Positions 1 to 6,708 of a DNA stretch of 6,753 nucleotides are shown piece after piece. The notes below the pieces were generated by a model. The model was given only the letters and a program-made list of their open reading frames with translations. It ran no database searches and was not told where the DNA came from. Within the stretch, counting starts at the first letter, position 1. Every line of letters begins with the position of its first letter. Position numbers and translations under genes: made by a program. Source of the DNA: Planctomyces sp. (GTDB taxonomy: Bacteria; Planctomycetota; Planctomycetia; Planctomycetales; Planctomycetaceae); the NCBI GenBank assembly GCA_005809115.1, contig SYLK01000436.1, positions 1 to 6,753 of the forward strand. Direction: 5' to 3'.

Positions 1-834
1 GTCGACATCCTGATCGAGGGGCAGGACTGGGAACTGGTCAGCCGCGGACACGCTTTCACCGAAGGCCCCGCCGTCAACGCAGCCGGTGAACTGTTCTTCA
101 CGGATATCCCGAACAAGCGAATTCACAAGGTGTCACTGGAGGGCTCCGTGACACAGTTCGCCGATAATACCGGCAGCGCCAATGGGCTGATGTTCGGTGC
201 CGACGGATTGCTCTACGCCTGCCGCACCGACGATGCTCAGATCGTGCGGTATCAGCCCGATGGCAGTCGTCACGACGTGTTTGTCACCGGCATCCGTGCC
301 AACGACATCGTGATCCTCCCCGACGGCAGCGGTTACTGCACGGAACCCGACACACACAAAGTCTGGTTCTTTGACGCCTCGGGCCGGAAGCAGGAAGTCG
401 ACTCCGGGATCGCATTCCCGAACGGCCTGATGACATCACCGGATCATGCGCTGCTGAACGTCTCGGATACGCAGGGACGATTCGTGTACTCGTTCCGGAT
501 CGGACAAGGCGGAAAACTGGAGTACAAACAGAAGTACGGCTGGCTGCACGTGACCGATGAGCTGCAGTCTCACGCCGATGGAATGGCGGTGGATACCGAG
601 GGAAGACTGTACGTGACCACCGCAGCCGGCCTTCAGGTTCTCGACCAGCTGGGACGCGTCAATCTGATTATTCGCAAACCCGGGGCAACATGGCTCTCGA
701 ATGTGGTTTTCGCCGGACCGGCACGCGATGTCCTGGTTGTGACCTGCGGCGACAGTGTCTATCGCCGCCGCGTCGGGGCGACCGGTGCTGATCCCTGGAA
801 ACCTCCCGTCAACCCTCCCAAACCGCGGCTGTAA
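1..834 (+). CDS. SMP-30/gluconolactonase-like lactone hydrolase, 5'-truncated
   Basis: The reading frame is open from base 1 to the TAA at 832-834, giving 277 visible residues, and the true start lies before the window. An in-frame GTG at 130 is not a credible start because conserved family sequence (FTEGPAV, then FFTDIP) lies upstream of it. The protein is a six-bladed beta-propeller of the SMP-30/gluconolactonase/LRE family, whose members hydrolyse sugar lactones using one divalent metal. Counting from base 1, the expected metal and active-site residues are all present: Glu21 in FTEGP, Asn101 in RANDIV, Asn141 in FPNGL and Asp193 in HADGMAVD. These correspond by motif to Glu18, Asn103, Asn154 and Asp204 of human SMP-30. 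The protein ends in a Pro/Lys-rich tail (NPPKPRL), as in many planctomycete paralogues. A signal peptide or an extra N-terminal domain cannot be judged. It lies 76 nt before the dehydrogenase gene, which suggests that it opens the lactone made by that enzyme. The substrate is unknown. Confidence 0.88.
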   Translation, partial: VDILIEGQDWELVSRGHAFTEGPAVNAAGELFFTDIPNKRIHKVSLEGSVTQFADNTGSANGLMFGADGLLYACRTDDAQIVRYQPDGSRHDVFVTGIRANDIVILPDGSGYCTEPDTHKVWFFDASGRKQEVDSGIAFPNGLMTSPDHALLNVSDTQGRFVYSFRIGQGGKLEYKQKYGWLHVTDELQSHADGMAVDTEGRLYVTTAAGLQVLDQLGRVNLIIRKPGATWLSNVVFAGPARDVLVVTCGDSVYRRRVGATGADPWKPPVNPPKPRL

Positions 835-900
835 GGCAGAGGGAAACAGACATCTCCGACAGATCCGCGCGATGCCACAGTTCCTCGCGTCAGAAATTCC

Positions 901-904
901 GAGG
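901..904 (+). promoter_or_regulatory. Shine-Dalgarno deciding the start of the dehydrogenase-cytochrome gene
   Basis: GAGG sits 6 nt before the ATG at 911. The frame stays open further upstream, to 755 inside the preceding gene, and there is another ATG at 872. Neither upstream option has a comparable purine-rich site, and only the 911 start places a hydrophobic signal segment close to the N terminus. Confidence 0.55.
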
Positions 905-910
905 TCGACC

Positions 911-3900
911 ATGCTGTCTGACAACCGTCATCGGACCGTTGTGTTTCGCTGTCTGGTGCTGCTTTCCTGTGCCGGGTACTTCAGCCTGTCCACGACAGCA
1001 TCCGGTCTCAATCCGGCGGGTTCCCCGGAGCGGCGTCCGGCGTGGACCACGTCGCGACTGCGCGGGACACCCGAGCCGCCGTTTCAGTTTCGGATCGAAT
1101 CTGCGTTTCCGGCGGCAAAGTTCGACCATCCCACCTGTCTTCTCGAAATCCCGGGAACCGGGCAGTTGCTGATCACGGAGCTGAGTGGTCGGATCCTGAG
1201 CCTGTCGTCGCAGACCTCGCACGCGCAGGCACCTCGCGTCATGGCCGACCTGCGCGCACTCGCCGGTGGCGATGTCTCCTTGTTCGGTGCTGCGCTGCAT
1301 CCGGACTTCGCTGCTAACGGATTTCTGTTTGTCTGCCTCGTGCATCCGGAGGGCGGACCACACACGCGGGTTTCGCGGTTTGAACTGAAAACCACGCCGG
1401 CGCTCTCACTCGTTCCGCAAAGCGAACGGGTGATCATCACGTGGCCATCCGGCGGCCACAATGGCGGCTGCCTGCGATTCGGTCCGGACGGCATGTTGTA
1501 CATTTCCACGGGCGATGGTTCCGGTCCCAATCCACCGGATGGACTGACCAGCGGGCAGACCGTTGACGACCTGCTGGGCGCAATTCTTCGAATTGATGTG
1601 AATCATGTAACCGATCAGCAGAATTACGTCATTCCATCCGACAATCCCTTCCGGCAGCTGGCGGGTGCACGTCCGGAGATCTTTGCCTATGGTCTGCGGA
1701 ATCCCTGGAAGTTCGGGATCGATTCTGAAACGGGGAACATCTTCGTCGCTGACAACGGCTGGGAAACCTGGGAGATGGTGCATCTGGTCACAGCCGGCAC
1801 GAACTGCGGCTGGCCCATCATGGAAGGTCGCGCCCGCCTCAGGACCGAGGTCACACCGGGTCCCACTCCGATCACTCCGCCCATCCGCGATCACCATCAT
1901 TCGGAAGCGAATTCAGTCATCGGCGGGCCGGTTTATCACGGAACGCAGCTGCCGGATCTGAACGGCTGGTTCGTGTACGGTGACTATATTACAGGAACCG
2001 TGTGGGCTCTGAAGCAGGAACCCGACGGCTCGTATAGCGGACGAACTCTGCTGGACACTGATCTGCGGATCGTGGATTTTCTGCTGGGTTCAGGAGGCGA
2101 GCTGTACGTGCTGGACTATGATCTGACCGGACAGATCTATCAGATTCTGCCGCAGCAGGTTGAAGATCTCTCGGCTGATTTCCCGAGGCGGCTGAGCGAA
2201 ACCGGGTTATTCAGTTCCACCGCTGAACTCGAACCTGCGCCAGGCGTCGTCGGCTACGACATCGTCGCTCCCCGCTGGACCGACGGTGCTGTCGCCCAGC
2301 GCTGGGTGGCTGTCCCCGGGATTTCTGTGATCCGGCTGTCTGACCAGCCCGCCGACCCGATGATGTACCCGGAGGGCACTGTGTTTGCAAAGCTGCTCAG
2401 CATTCCGGCATCCGGAAATCGGTCCGCAAGGCGTCTCGAAACGCAGATTCTGCATCTCAGTCACGGTGTGTGTAATCCTTACAGTTACCTGTGGAACGAG
2501 CAGGAAACCGACGCTGAACTGGTCAGTTCTGTCGGGACCGCCGTGTCCGTCGGCTGGCCTGATCCGGAAACCGCTGACCGTGACGCGGACAACTCGGACT
2601 CAACCAGCGCAAGTTCGTCCGGCAGCAGCCTGGTCAGCGCTCAGCCGGGCGTCGAGCGTACCTGGCGGGTCGGTGCCGTCAATGAATGCCGTCTGTGCCA
2701 CAACGCCGGCCCCGGTTTCGTACTGGGTTTCAGCACCGCTCAGCTGTCTCAGCCCGTGTCCCACGGCGGGGCCATGATCCGCCAGGCAGACCTTCTGGCA
2801 CGGCAGGCCGTGATCGTGCCGAACGAAGCTTTGACAGATCTGCCCCGCCCCGGCCCAGGAATGCCTCTGGTGGATCCCGGGAACCCGGCACTCGACCTGA
2901 ATGACCGCGCACGCTCCTGGCTGCACGCCAACTGCAGCATGTGCCACCACCGGGGCGGCAATGCCATCGTGTCGATCTTTCTGAGCAGAGATCTGCCATT
3001 CGATCAGATGAACACAAACAAGGGGACCGGGATCGGAACATTTGGAATCCCTGAGGGGAAAATCATCGAGCCGGGTGATCCGTATCGATCTGTACTGTTC
3101 TACCGCGTATCAAGGCTCGGCAATTCGCGGATGCCGTATGTCGGTTCTCACGTGGTTGACAGCGCCGGAGTCGCGCTGCTGGAACAATGGATTCGCAGTC
3201 TGCCGGCTGCGGCGTCGGCCCGTCGATCGCCGCCGGTGGTTCCCGATTCGGCAGAATTCCGGTCACTCCGGACGCTGGATCAGCCGGCGTCCGACGCCGA
3301 CACGGCTGCCGCCGTTCGGCAGCTCACAGGATCCACGGAGGGTTCGCTGGCTCTGGCGGCGCGACTCCACAGCGGTTCGCTGCCTAAGTCGGTTCGTCGC
3401 GATGCCGTGACAGCGGCCGCCGCAGCCGGCAGCGATGTCCGCGGCCTGTTTGATCATTTTGTACCCGAATCGGAGCGAAAAAAGACCCTGGGCCGGAGCT
3501 TCGATCCGTCCCTCGTCCTCTCGCTGCAGGGCGACGCACAGCGGGGACATCTGATTTTCTTCAGCGACTCCACTCGCTGCCGGACATGCCACCATCTCGC
3601 CGATCCGCTTCAGTCCGTCGGCCCGACGCTCGCGGAAATCAGCCGAAAATACGTCCATCGGTCGGAACTGCTGCAGCACATCATGGAACCATCACTGAAG
3701 ATCGACGAAAAATTCGCCACCTGGATTGCGCTCACAACGGATGGCCGTCAGTTCAGTGGCCTGCTGCACAGCCGATCGGATCGGGAAGTGGCGCTGCAGA
3801 CCGCCGAAAGACGCGTACAGACAATGCCGCGACAGGAGATCGAGGAACTGCTGAAAAGCAACCGGTCGCTGATGCCGGATGGGGTCCTGGGCGACCTGAC

Positions 3901-3967
3901 AGCGCAGGAAGCTGCCGACCTGCTCGAGTTCATTCGGACCGTCAGCCCTCCCGTGGATTCGAAATGA
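911..3967 (+). CDS. Secreted glucose/sorbosone dehydrogenase fused to three c-type heme sites
   Basis: This is a 1018-residue multidomain oxidoreductase. Residues 1-31 look like a signal peptide: basic Arg6/His7/Arg8, then a hydrophobic stretch at about 14-26. Residues ~66-415 are a glucose/sorbosone dehydrogenase propeller (PF07995 type), the fold of PQQ-dependent aldose dehydrogenases. It has the catalytic-His motif GGHNGG (His183) and the GLRNPW motif (Arg263-Asn264), matching His144 and Arg228-Asn229 of soluble glucose dehydrogenase. Residues ~424-765 match the HNE_0200/SO2930 diheme family, starting FPRRLSETGLF, with CRLCH at 593-597, CSMCH at 675-679 and a likely axial Met741 in RMPYVG. 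Residues ~874-1011 are a TIGR02603-type domain with CRTCH at 890-894 and a likely axial Met988 in LMPDG. It should act in the periplasm or at the cell surface, with electrons passing from PQQ to the hemes. The start at 911 is chosen from the GAGG site and signal peptide. The domain calls are firm; cofactor and substrate are inferred. Confidence 0.9.
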   Translation: MLSDNRHRTVVFRCLVLLSCAGYFSLSTTASGLNPAGSPERRPAWTTSRLRGTPEPPFQFRIESAFPAAKFDHPTCLLEIPGTGQLLITELSGRILSLSSQTSHAQAPRVMADLRALAGGDVSLFGAALHPDFAANGFLFVCLVHPEGGPHTRVSRFELKTTPALSLVPQSERVIITWPSGGHNGGCLRFGPDGMLYISTGDGSGPNPPDGLTSGQTVDDLLGAILRIDVNHVTDQQNYVIPSDNPFRQLAGARPEIFAYGLRNPWKFGIDSETGNIFVADNGWETWEMVHLVTAGTNCGWPIMEGRARLRTEVTPGPTPITPPIRDHHHSEANSVIGGPVYHGTQLPDLNGWFVYGDYITGTVWALKQEPDGSYSGRTLLDTDLRIVDFLLGSGGELYVLDYDLTGQIYQILPQQVEDLSADFPRRLSETGLFSSTAELEPAPGVVGYDIVAPRWTDGAVAQRWVAVPGISVIRLSDQPADPMMYPEGTVFAKLLSIPASGNRSARRLETQILHLSHGVCNPYSYLWNEQETDAELVSSVGTAVSVGWPDPETADRDADNSDSTSASSSGSSLVSAQPGVERTWRVGAVNECRLCHNAGPGFVLGFSTAQLSQPVSHGGAMIRQADLLARQAVIVPNEALTDLPRPGPGMPLVDPGNPALDLNDRARSWLHANCSMCHHRGGNAIVSIFLSRDLPFDQMNTNKGTGIGTFGIPEGKIIEPGDPYRSVLFYRVSRLGNSRMPYVGSHVVDSAGVALLEQWIRSLPAAASARRSPPVVPDSAEFRSLRTLDQPASDADTAAAVRQLTGSTEGSLALAARLHSGSLPKSVRRDAVTAAAAAGSDVRGLFDHFVPESERKKTLGRSFDPSLVLSLQGDAQRGHLIFFSDSTRCRTCHHLADPLQSVGPTLAEISRKYVHRSELLQHIMEPSLKIDEKFATWIALTTDGRQFSGLLHSRSDREVALQTAERRVQTMPRQEIEELLKSNRSLMPDGVLGDLTAQEAADLLEFIRTVSPPVDSK

Positions 3968-3976
3968 GGCGCCTCA
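3965..3976 (+). promoter_or_regulatory. Shine-Dalgarno of the 2-hydroxyacid dehydrogenase inside a 12-bp palindrome
   Basis: GAGG at 3966-3969 lies 8 nt before the ATG at 3978 and overlaps the TGA stop (3965-3967) of the previous gene, which favours translational coupling. The 12 bases TGAGGCGCCTCA form a perfect palindrome covering both the stop codon and the Shine-Dalgarno. As RNA it could fold only as a short four-base-pair stem with a GCGC loop, so any regulatory effect is speculative. Confidence 0.5.
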
Positions 3977-3977
3977 C

Positions 3978-4925
3978 ATGAATGAAATCATTCTGGCCGA
4001 TCCGATTCCGGAAATGTTCTTTCAGATGTCGGAAAACAGGTTTCGCGTGCTGCCCCTGGACTCTGCCGGCACCAGCAGCAACTCAGATGTGAATTCGGAT
4101 GTGGTGGCGATCGTCACATATGCCCACCCGCTGATTGACGGTCGTCTGCTCGATCGATTTCCCGCAGTACGCGTGATCAGTAACCATGGCGTCGGAGTCG
4201 ACCACATTGACGTGGCGGCTGCACGTCAGCGCGGTATCCCTGTGGGAAATACTCCGGGGTGCCTGGATGCCGCCACCGCTGACATGACGATGGCCCTGCT
4301 GCTGGCCGTGGCGCGCAACGTTGTGATTGGAGATCACTTTGCCCGTGGCCCCCTGTTTACGCATTTCGACCCGGCAATCCTCATCGGGCAGGAAGTCACC
4401 GGCAATACTCTGGGAATCGTCGGAATGGGTGGAGTGGGCGCTGAGGTGGCCCGCAGAGCCCGCGGCTTTGACATGAAGATCGTGTATCATAATCGGCGGA
4501 GGAGAACCGACGTCGAGGGATCTCTGGCGGCAACCTGGTGTTCATTCCCGGATCTGCTGCAGCAGTCGGATTTCGTATCCCTCAACTGTCCCCTGACTCC
4601 CGAGACCCACGGCCTGATGGGACTCGACCAGTTCCGGCTCATGAAACACTCGGGCATCCTGATCAACATGGCGCGCGGCCCGGTCGTCCGGACCGACGCC
4701 CTGTATCAGGCTCTCACCGAGAAGATCATTGCCGCAGCTGCGCTGGATGTCACCGATCCCGAACCATTGCCACGCGACCACCCGCTGCTGCAGCTGGAGA
4801 ATCTCGTCATCGCACCGCATCTTGGCAGTGCCTCGGGACGCACTCGTGCGCGGATGATGGAAATGACCATCCGGAATCTCGTGGCCGGGATTGAAGGCAC
4901 GGCACTCCCCTGGCCGGTCAACTGA
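3978..4925 (+). CDS. D-isomer-specific 2-hydroxyacid dehydrogenase (glyoxylate/hydroxypyruvate/2-ketogluconate reductase type)
   Basis: This 315-residue cytoplasmic NAD(P)-dependent oxidoreductase has the usual family length. It interconverts 2-keto acids and D-2-hydroxyacids. The substrate-binding half carries NHGVGVDHIDV and the NTPG motif at residues 91-94. The Rossmann dinucleotide loop is GMGGVG at 149-154. The catalytic triad is complete: Arg233 in MARGPVV, Glu262 in DPEPLP and His281 in APHLGSA. After the second Rossmann strand the sequence is HNRRRR (171-176), with no acidic residue where NAD-preferring members usually have Asp. This favours NADP(H), as in GRHPR-like enzymes. The ATG at 3978 follows the preceding stop by 10 nt with a GAGG site, so the gene is probably co-transcribed and coupled with the secreted dehydrogenase. 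By context it may act on a 2-keto or 2-hydroxy acid derived from the sugar acid made upstream. Glyoxylate, hydroxypyruvate and 2-ketogluconate cannot be told apart here. No signal peptide is visible. Confidence 0.92.
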   Translation: MNEIILADPIPEMFFQMSENRFRVLPLDSAGTSSNSDVNSDVVAIVTYAHPLIDGRLLDRFPAVRVISNHGVGVDHIDVAAARQRGIPVGNTPGCLDAATADMTMALLLAVARNVVIGDHFARGPLFTHFDPAILIGQEVTGNTLGIVGMGGVGAEVARRARGFDMKIVYHNRRRRTDVEGSLAATWCSFPDLLQQSDFVSLNCPLTPETHGLMGLDQFRLMKHSGILINMARGPVVRTDALYQALTEKIIAAAALDVTDPEPLPRDHPLLQLENLVIAPHLGSASGRTRARMMEMTIRNLVAGIEGTALPWPVN

Positions 4926-4962
4926 TCATCTGGTCCGCCAGACGGGCAGGTGCGAACGGCAG

Positions 4963-4990
4963 AGGCCCCGCGGGACTCCCGGGAAGGCCT
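4963..4990 (+). terminator. Possible GC-rich hairpin after the 2-hydroxyacid dehydrogenase
   Basis: AGGCC at 4963-4967 can pair with GGCCT at 4986-4990, and CCG at 4968-4970 with CGG at 4980-4982 across a three-base bulge, leaving a nine-base loop. It lies 37 nt after the stop codon, where an operon end is expected. No T-run follows, so it is not a classical intrinsic terminator, and it may be a chance structure in GC-rich DNA. Confidence 0.3.
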
Positions 4991-5025
4991 GCAATCTCGG
5001 GTTTCCGCGATCCTGTCGAATTGTC

Positions 5026-5031
5026 TAGAAT
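5026..5031 (+). promoter_or_regulatory. Possible -10 promoter element for the P450 gene
   Basis: TAGAAT differs from the sigma-70 -10 consensus at one base. A TG lies just upstream at 5022-5023, though one base further away than in a standard extended -10. The region about 17 nt upstream (TTTCCG, 5003-5008) is a poor -35 match. If used, it would give a 5' leader of roughly 65-70 nt. The 179-nt gap before the P450 fits a separate promoter, but this is inference from one hexamer. Confidence 0.3.
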
Positions 5032-5090
5032 CCACTGGGAGTCCCGGCGACTCGGTGCGGGATACACCGTCCTGCCAGTGATGGACCGTC

Positions 5091-5098
5091 AGGAAGGA
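5091..5098 (+). promoter_or_regulatory. Strong Shine-Dalgarno setting the P450 start
   Basis: AGGAAGGA ends 6 nt before the ATG at 5105. The frame is open back to a TTG at 5021 and includes an ATG at 5081. Neither has a good upstream site, and the extra residues do not resemble a P450 N terminus, so 5105 is preferred. Confidence 0.7.
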
Positions 5099-5104
5099 CG
5101 CGAA

Positions 5105-6553
5105 ATGACTCAGGATGACCCTGTAACCAGCAGTATTCGGATTGATCGGCCGCAGGTTCCCGTGTCACACGGTTCGCTGCTGCAGTTTCCCGAAGACCCC
5201 ATCGCCTGTATGCGACGGCTGCAGCGCACGCATGGCGATCTGGCCGTCCTGGAGCAGGACGGCCAGCGACTGGTGTTCGTCTTTTCGCCCGAATTGAATC
5301 ATCGGGTGCTGTCGGATCATCAGGTGTTCCATTCGCGTTTTTTTGCGGTCCGTGGCAGTCGTCACTCGGCGCAGCGGCGCGTGACCGCAGGGCTGCTGAG
5401 CCAGAATGGTGCGGAACATCGCGACACGCGGCGGTTGCTGAAGGACGTGTTCAGCCGGCGGGTGCTGCCTGGTTATCACGGCACAATCTGCCGTCTCACG
5501 GAGGAACTGCTGGAGAACTGGCAGGTCGGCGATGTACGAGATCTGAATGCCGAGATGGTTCAGTTCATGCTCCGGATGACTGGCGCGCTGCTGTTCGGTC
5601 TGGACGATGCGGTATTTGCTACACAACTGGGCCGACTCATTGACCACTGGGTCCATCAGAACCATGAGGTCGGTATGGGAGCCCTGGTGTCGGCTCAGGA
5701 ATTCCATCAGAAGTACGAAAAACTGCTGGAGACGGCCTCGCGGCTCGAGGACTCGATCCGACTTCTGTTTGAGCGACACAGGCGGGAATCCCATGAGTCC
5801 GTGAACGTGCTGAGTCTCCTGTTCGAAGCCCAGGCATCCCAGCATCAGCTGACCGACGAACAGTTGACGGGGCACGCGACGCTGCTGTTTGCCGCAGCGC
5901 ATCTGACAACGGCCCATACCTTCAGCTGGACTCTGTTTCTGCTGGCTCAGCACCCCGCTGTGATGGAACGCGTCCGGCAGGAGCTGACCGACAACGTCGC
6001 CGGGGACCGCCCCACGCCAGAGGAGCTGGAGCGGCTGACGTATCTGGATCAGGTCATCCGTGAGAGCATGCGAGTACTGCCGGCATCCGCCTATTCTCAG
6101 CGGATCACCGCCGCCCCGGTCACCCTCGGATCCGCACACCTGCCGCCCGGTACGCCCGTCATCTTCAGCCAGTACATCACGCATCATCGGGAAGACATCT
6201 ATGAACACCCGGATCGGTTTATTCCGGAACGATGGGATCAGATCAATCCCACGGCCTATGAGTACCTGCCCTTTGGTGCGGGACCCCGCATGTGTATCGG
6301 TGCCCCGCTGGCACTGGCCGAAATCCGCACCGCCCTCACATTGATTCTGCGCAAGTGTCACTTTCGGATTGTGCCGCAGTCCACCATCAATGGCCAGGTC
6401 ATTTCCACGATGCTGGGCCCCACGTCCACCATGCCGGCGATCCTGCTCGAACGGAGTGAGATCCCGGAAGTGTCGCCGATCAGTGGTTCGATCCACAGCC
6501 TTGTGGAACTCCCGCCGGGTGCCGCGCTGCTTTCTTCCCGCCGCGCTGCCTGA
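5105..6553 (+). CDS. Cytochrome P450
   Basis: This 482-residue heme-thiolate monooxygenase-family protein has no signal peptide or membrane anchor, so it is probably soluble and cytoplasmic. The K-helix ExxR is Glu320-Ser-Met-Arg323. The heme loop FGAGPRMCIG spans 390-399, with Cys397 as the proximal heme ligand. The PERW motif (HPDRFIPERW) precedes it, as in normal P450s. The I-helix reads AAHLTT at 264-269, in the position of the usual AGHETT/AGxDTT. Both threonines are kept, but Leu267 replaces the acidic residue that normally helps proton delivery to bound oxygen. The protein continues for about 35 residues past the last recognisable P450 strand (SEIPEVSPISG onward) and is somewhat longer than typical soluble bacterial P450s. 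No ferredoxin or reductase is encoded in the window, so electrons must come from elsewhere. It lies 179 nt after the upstream operon and probably has its own promoter. Substrate and CYP family are unknown. Confidence 0.93.
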   Translation: MTQDDPVTSSIRIDRPQVPVSHGSLLQFPEDPIACMRRLQRTHGDLAVLEQDGQRLVFVFSPELNHRVLSDHQVFHSRFFAVRGSRHSAQRRVTAGLLSQNGAEHRDTRRLLKDVFSRRVLPGYHGTICRLTEELLENWQVGDVRDLNAEMVQFMLRMTGALLFGLDDAVFATQLGRLIDHWVHQNHEVGMGALVSAQEFHQKYEKLLETASRLEDSIRLLFERHRRESHESVNVLSLLFEAQASQHQLTDEQLTGHATLLFAAAHLTTAHTFSWTLFLLAQHPAVMERVRQELTDNVAGDRPTPEELERLTYLDQVIRESMRVLPASAYSQRITAAPVTLGSAHLPPGTPVIFSQYITHHREDIYEHPDRFIPERWDQINPTAYEYLPFGAGPRMCIGAPLALAEIRTALTLILRKCHFRIVPQSTINGQVISTMLGPTSTMPAILLERSEIPEVSPISGSIHSLVELPPGAALLSSRRAA

Positions 6554-6708
6554 AGTCGTCAGAGTGATCGCCACGGATTCCGCGACGCCCCGAGAGGGCC
6601 GGTTCCGCCAGCCTGTATTGGTTCAGCGTAAGATGTGGAAAGGCGTGCAGCGAATAGCAGAAACTTGAAGTGGACGTGGGACGGATCGGACGTTGGATTC
6701 CTGGATGC
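6554..6708 (+). other. Intergenic stretch without a supported gene
   Basis: No frame here has a ribosome site followed by a credible coding region. A weak four-base-pair hairpin (GCCC 6587-6590 with GGGC 6596-6599) lies 34 nt after the P450 stop, but no T-run follows. I see no convincing terminator or promoter. Confidence 0.5.

Noticed and set aside
755..910. In-frame N-terminal extension of the dehydrogenase-cytochrome, overlapping the SMP-30 gene
   Set aside because: The extension would bury the signal peptide more than 50 residues in and has no ribosome site. The ATG at 872 also lacks one, while the ATG at 911 has GAGG at good spacing.
436..924. Minus-strand open frame opposite the end of the SMP-30 gene
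   Set aside because: It overlaps a clear family member with intact active-site residues on the + strand and shows no domain of its own, so it is a GC-rich shadow frame.
926..973. Possible lipoprotein signal (LLSC, Cys20) at the N terminus of the dehydrogenase-cytochrome
   Set aside because: Leu at the second lipobox position is atypical, and the hydrophobic stretch continues past Cys20 to about residue 26. A conventional signal peptide with cleavage near 30-32 fits better, though lipidation cannot be excluded.
5021..5104. N-terminal extension of the P450 from a TTG at 5021 or an ATG at 5081
   Set aside because: No ribosome site precedes either codon, and AGGAAGGA sits ideally before the ATG at 5105. 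A promoter-like hexamer also lies inside the extension.
5165..6574. A 469-codon open frame on the minus strand opposite almost the whole P450 gene
   Set aside because: Its codons are in exact register with the P450 codons, so it stays open simply because the P450 uses no in-frame TTA, CTA or TCA over this stretch, as expected in a GC-rich genome. The translation shows no recognisable domain, while the + strand has every P450 motif.
6633..6668. Tiny open frame (11 residues) in the final intergenic region
   Set aside because: It has no Shine-Dalgarno and is too short to assess. The longer frame ending at the same stop is just an off-frame reading of the P450 3' end.
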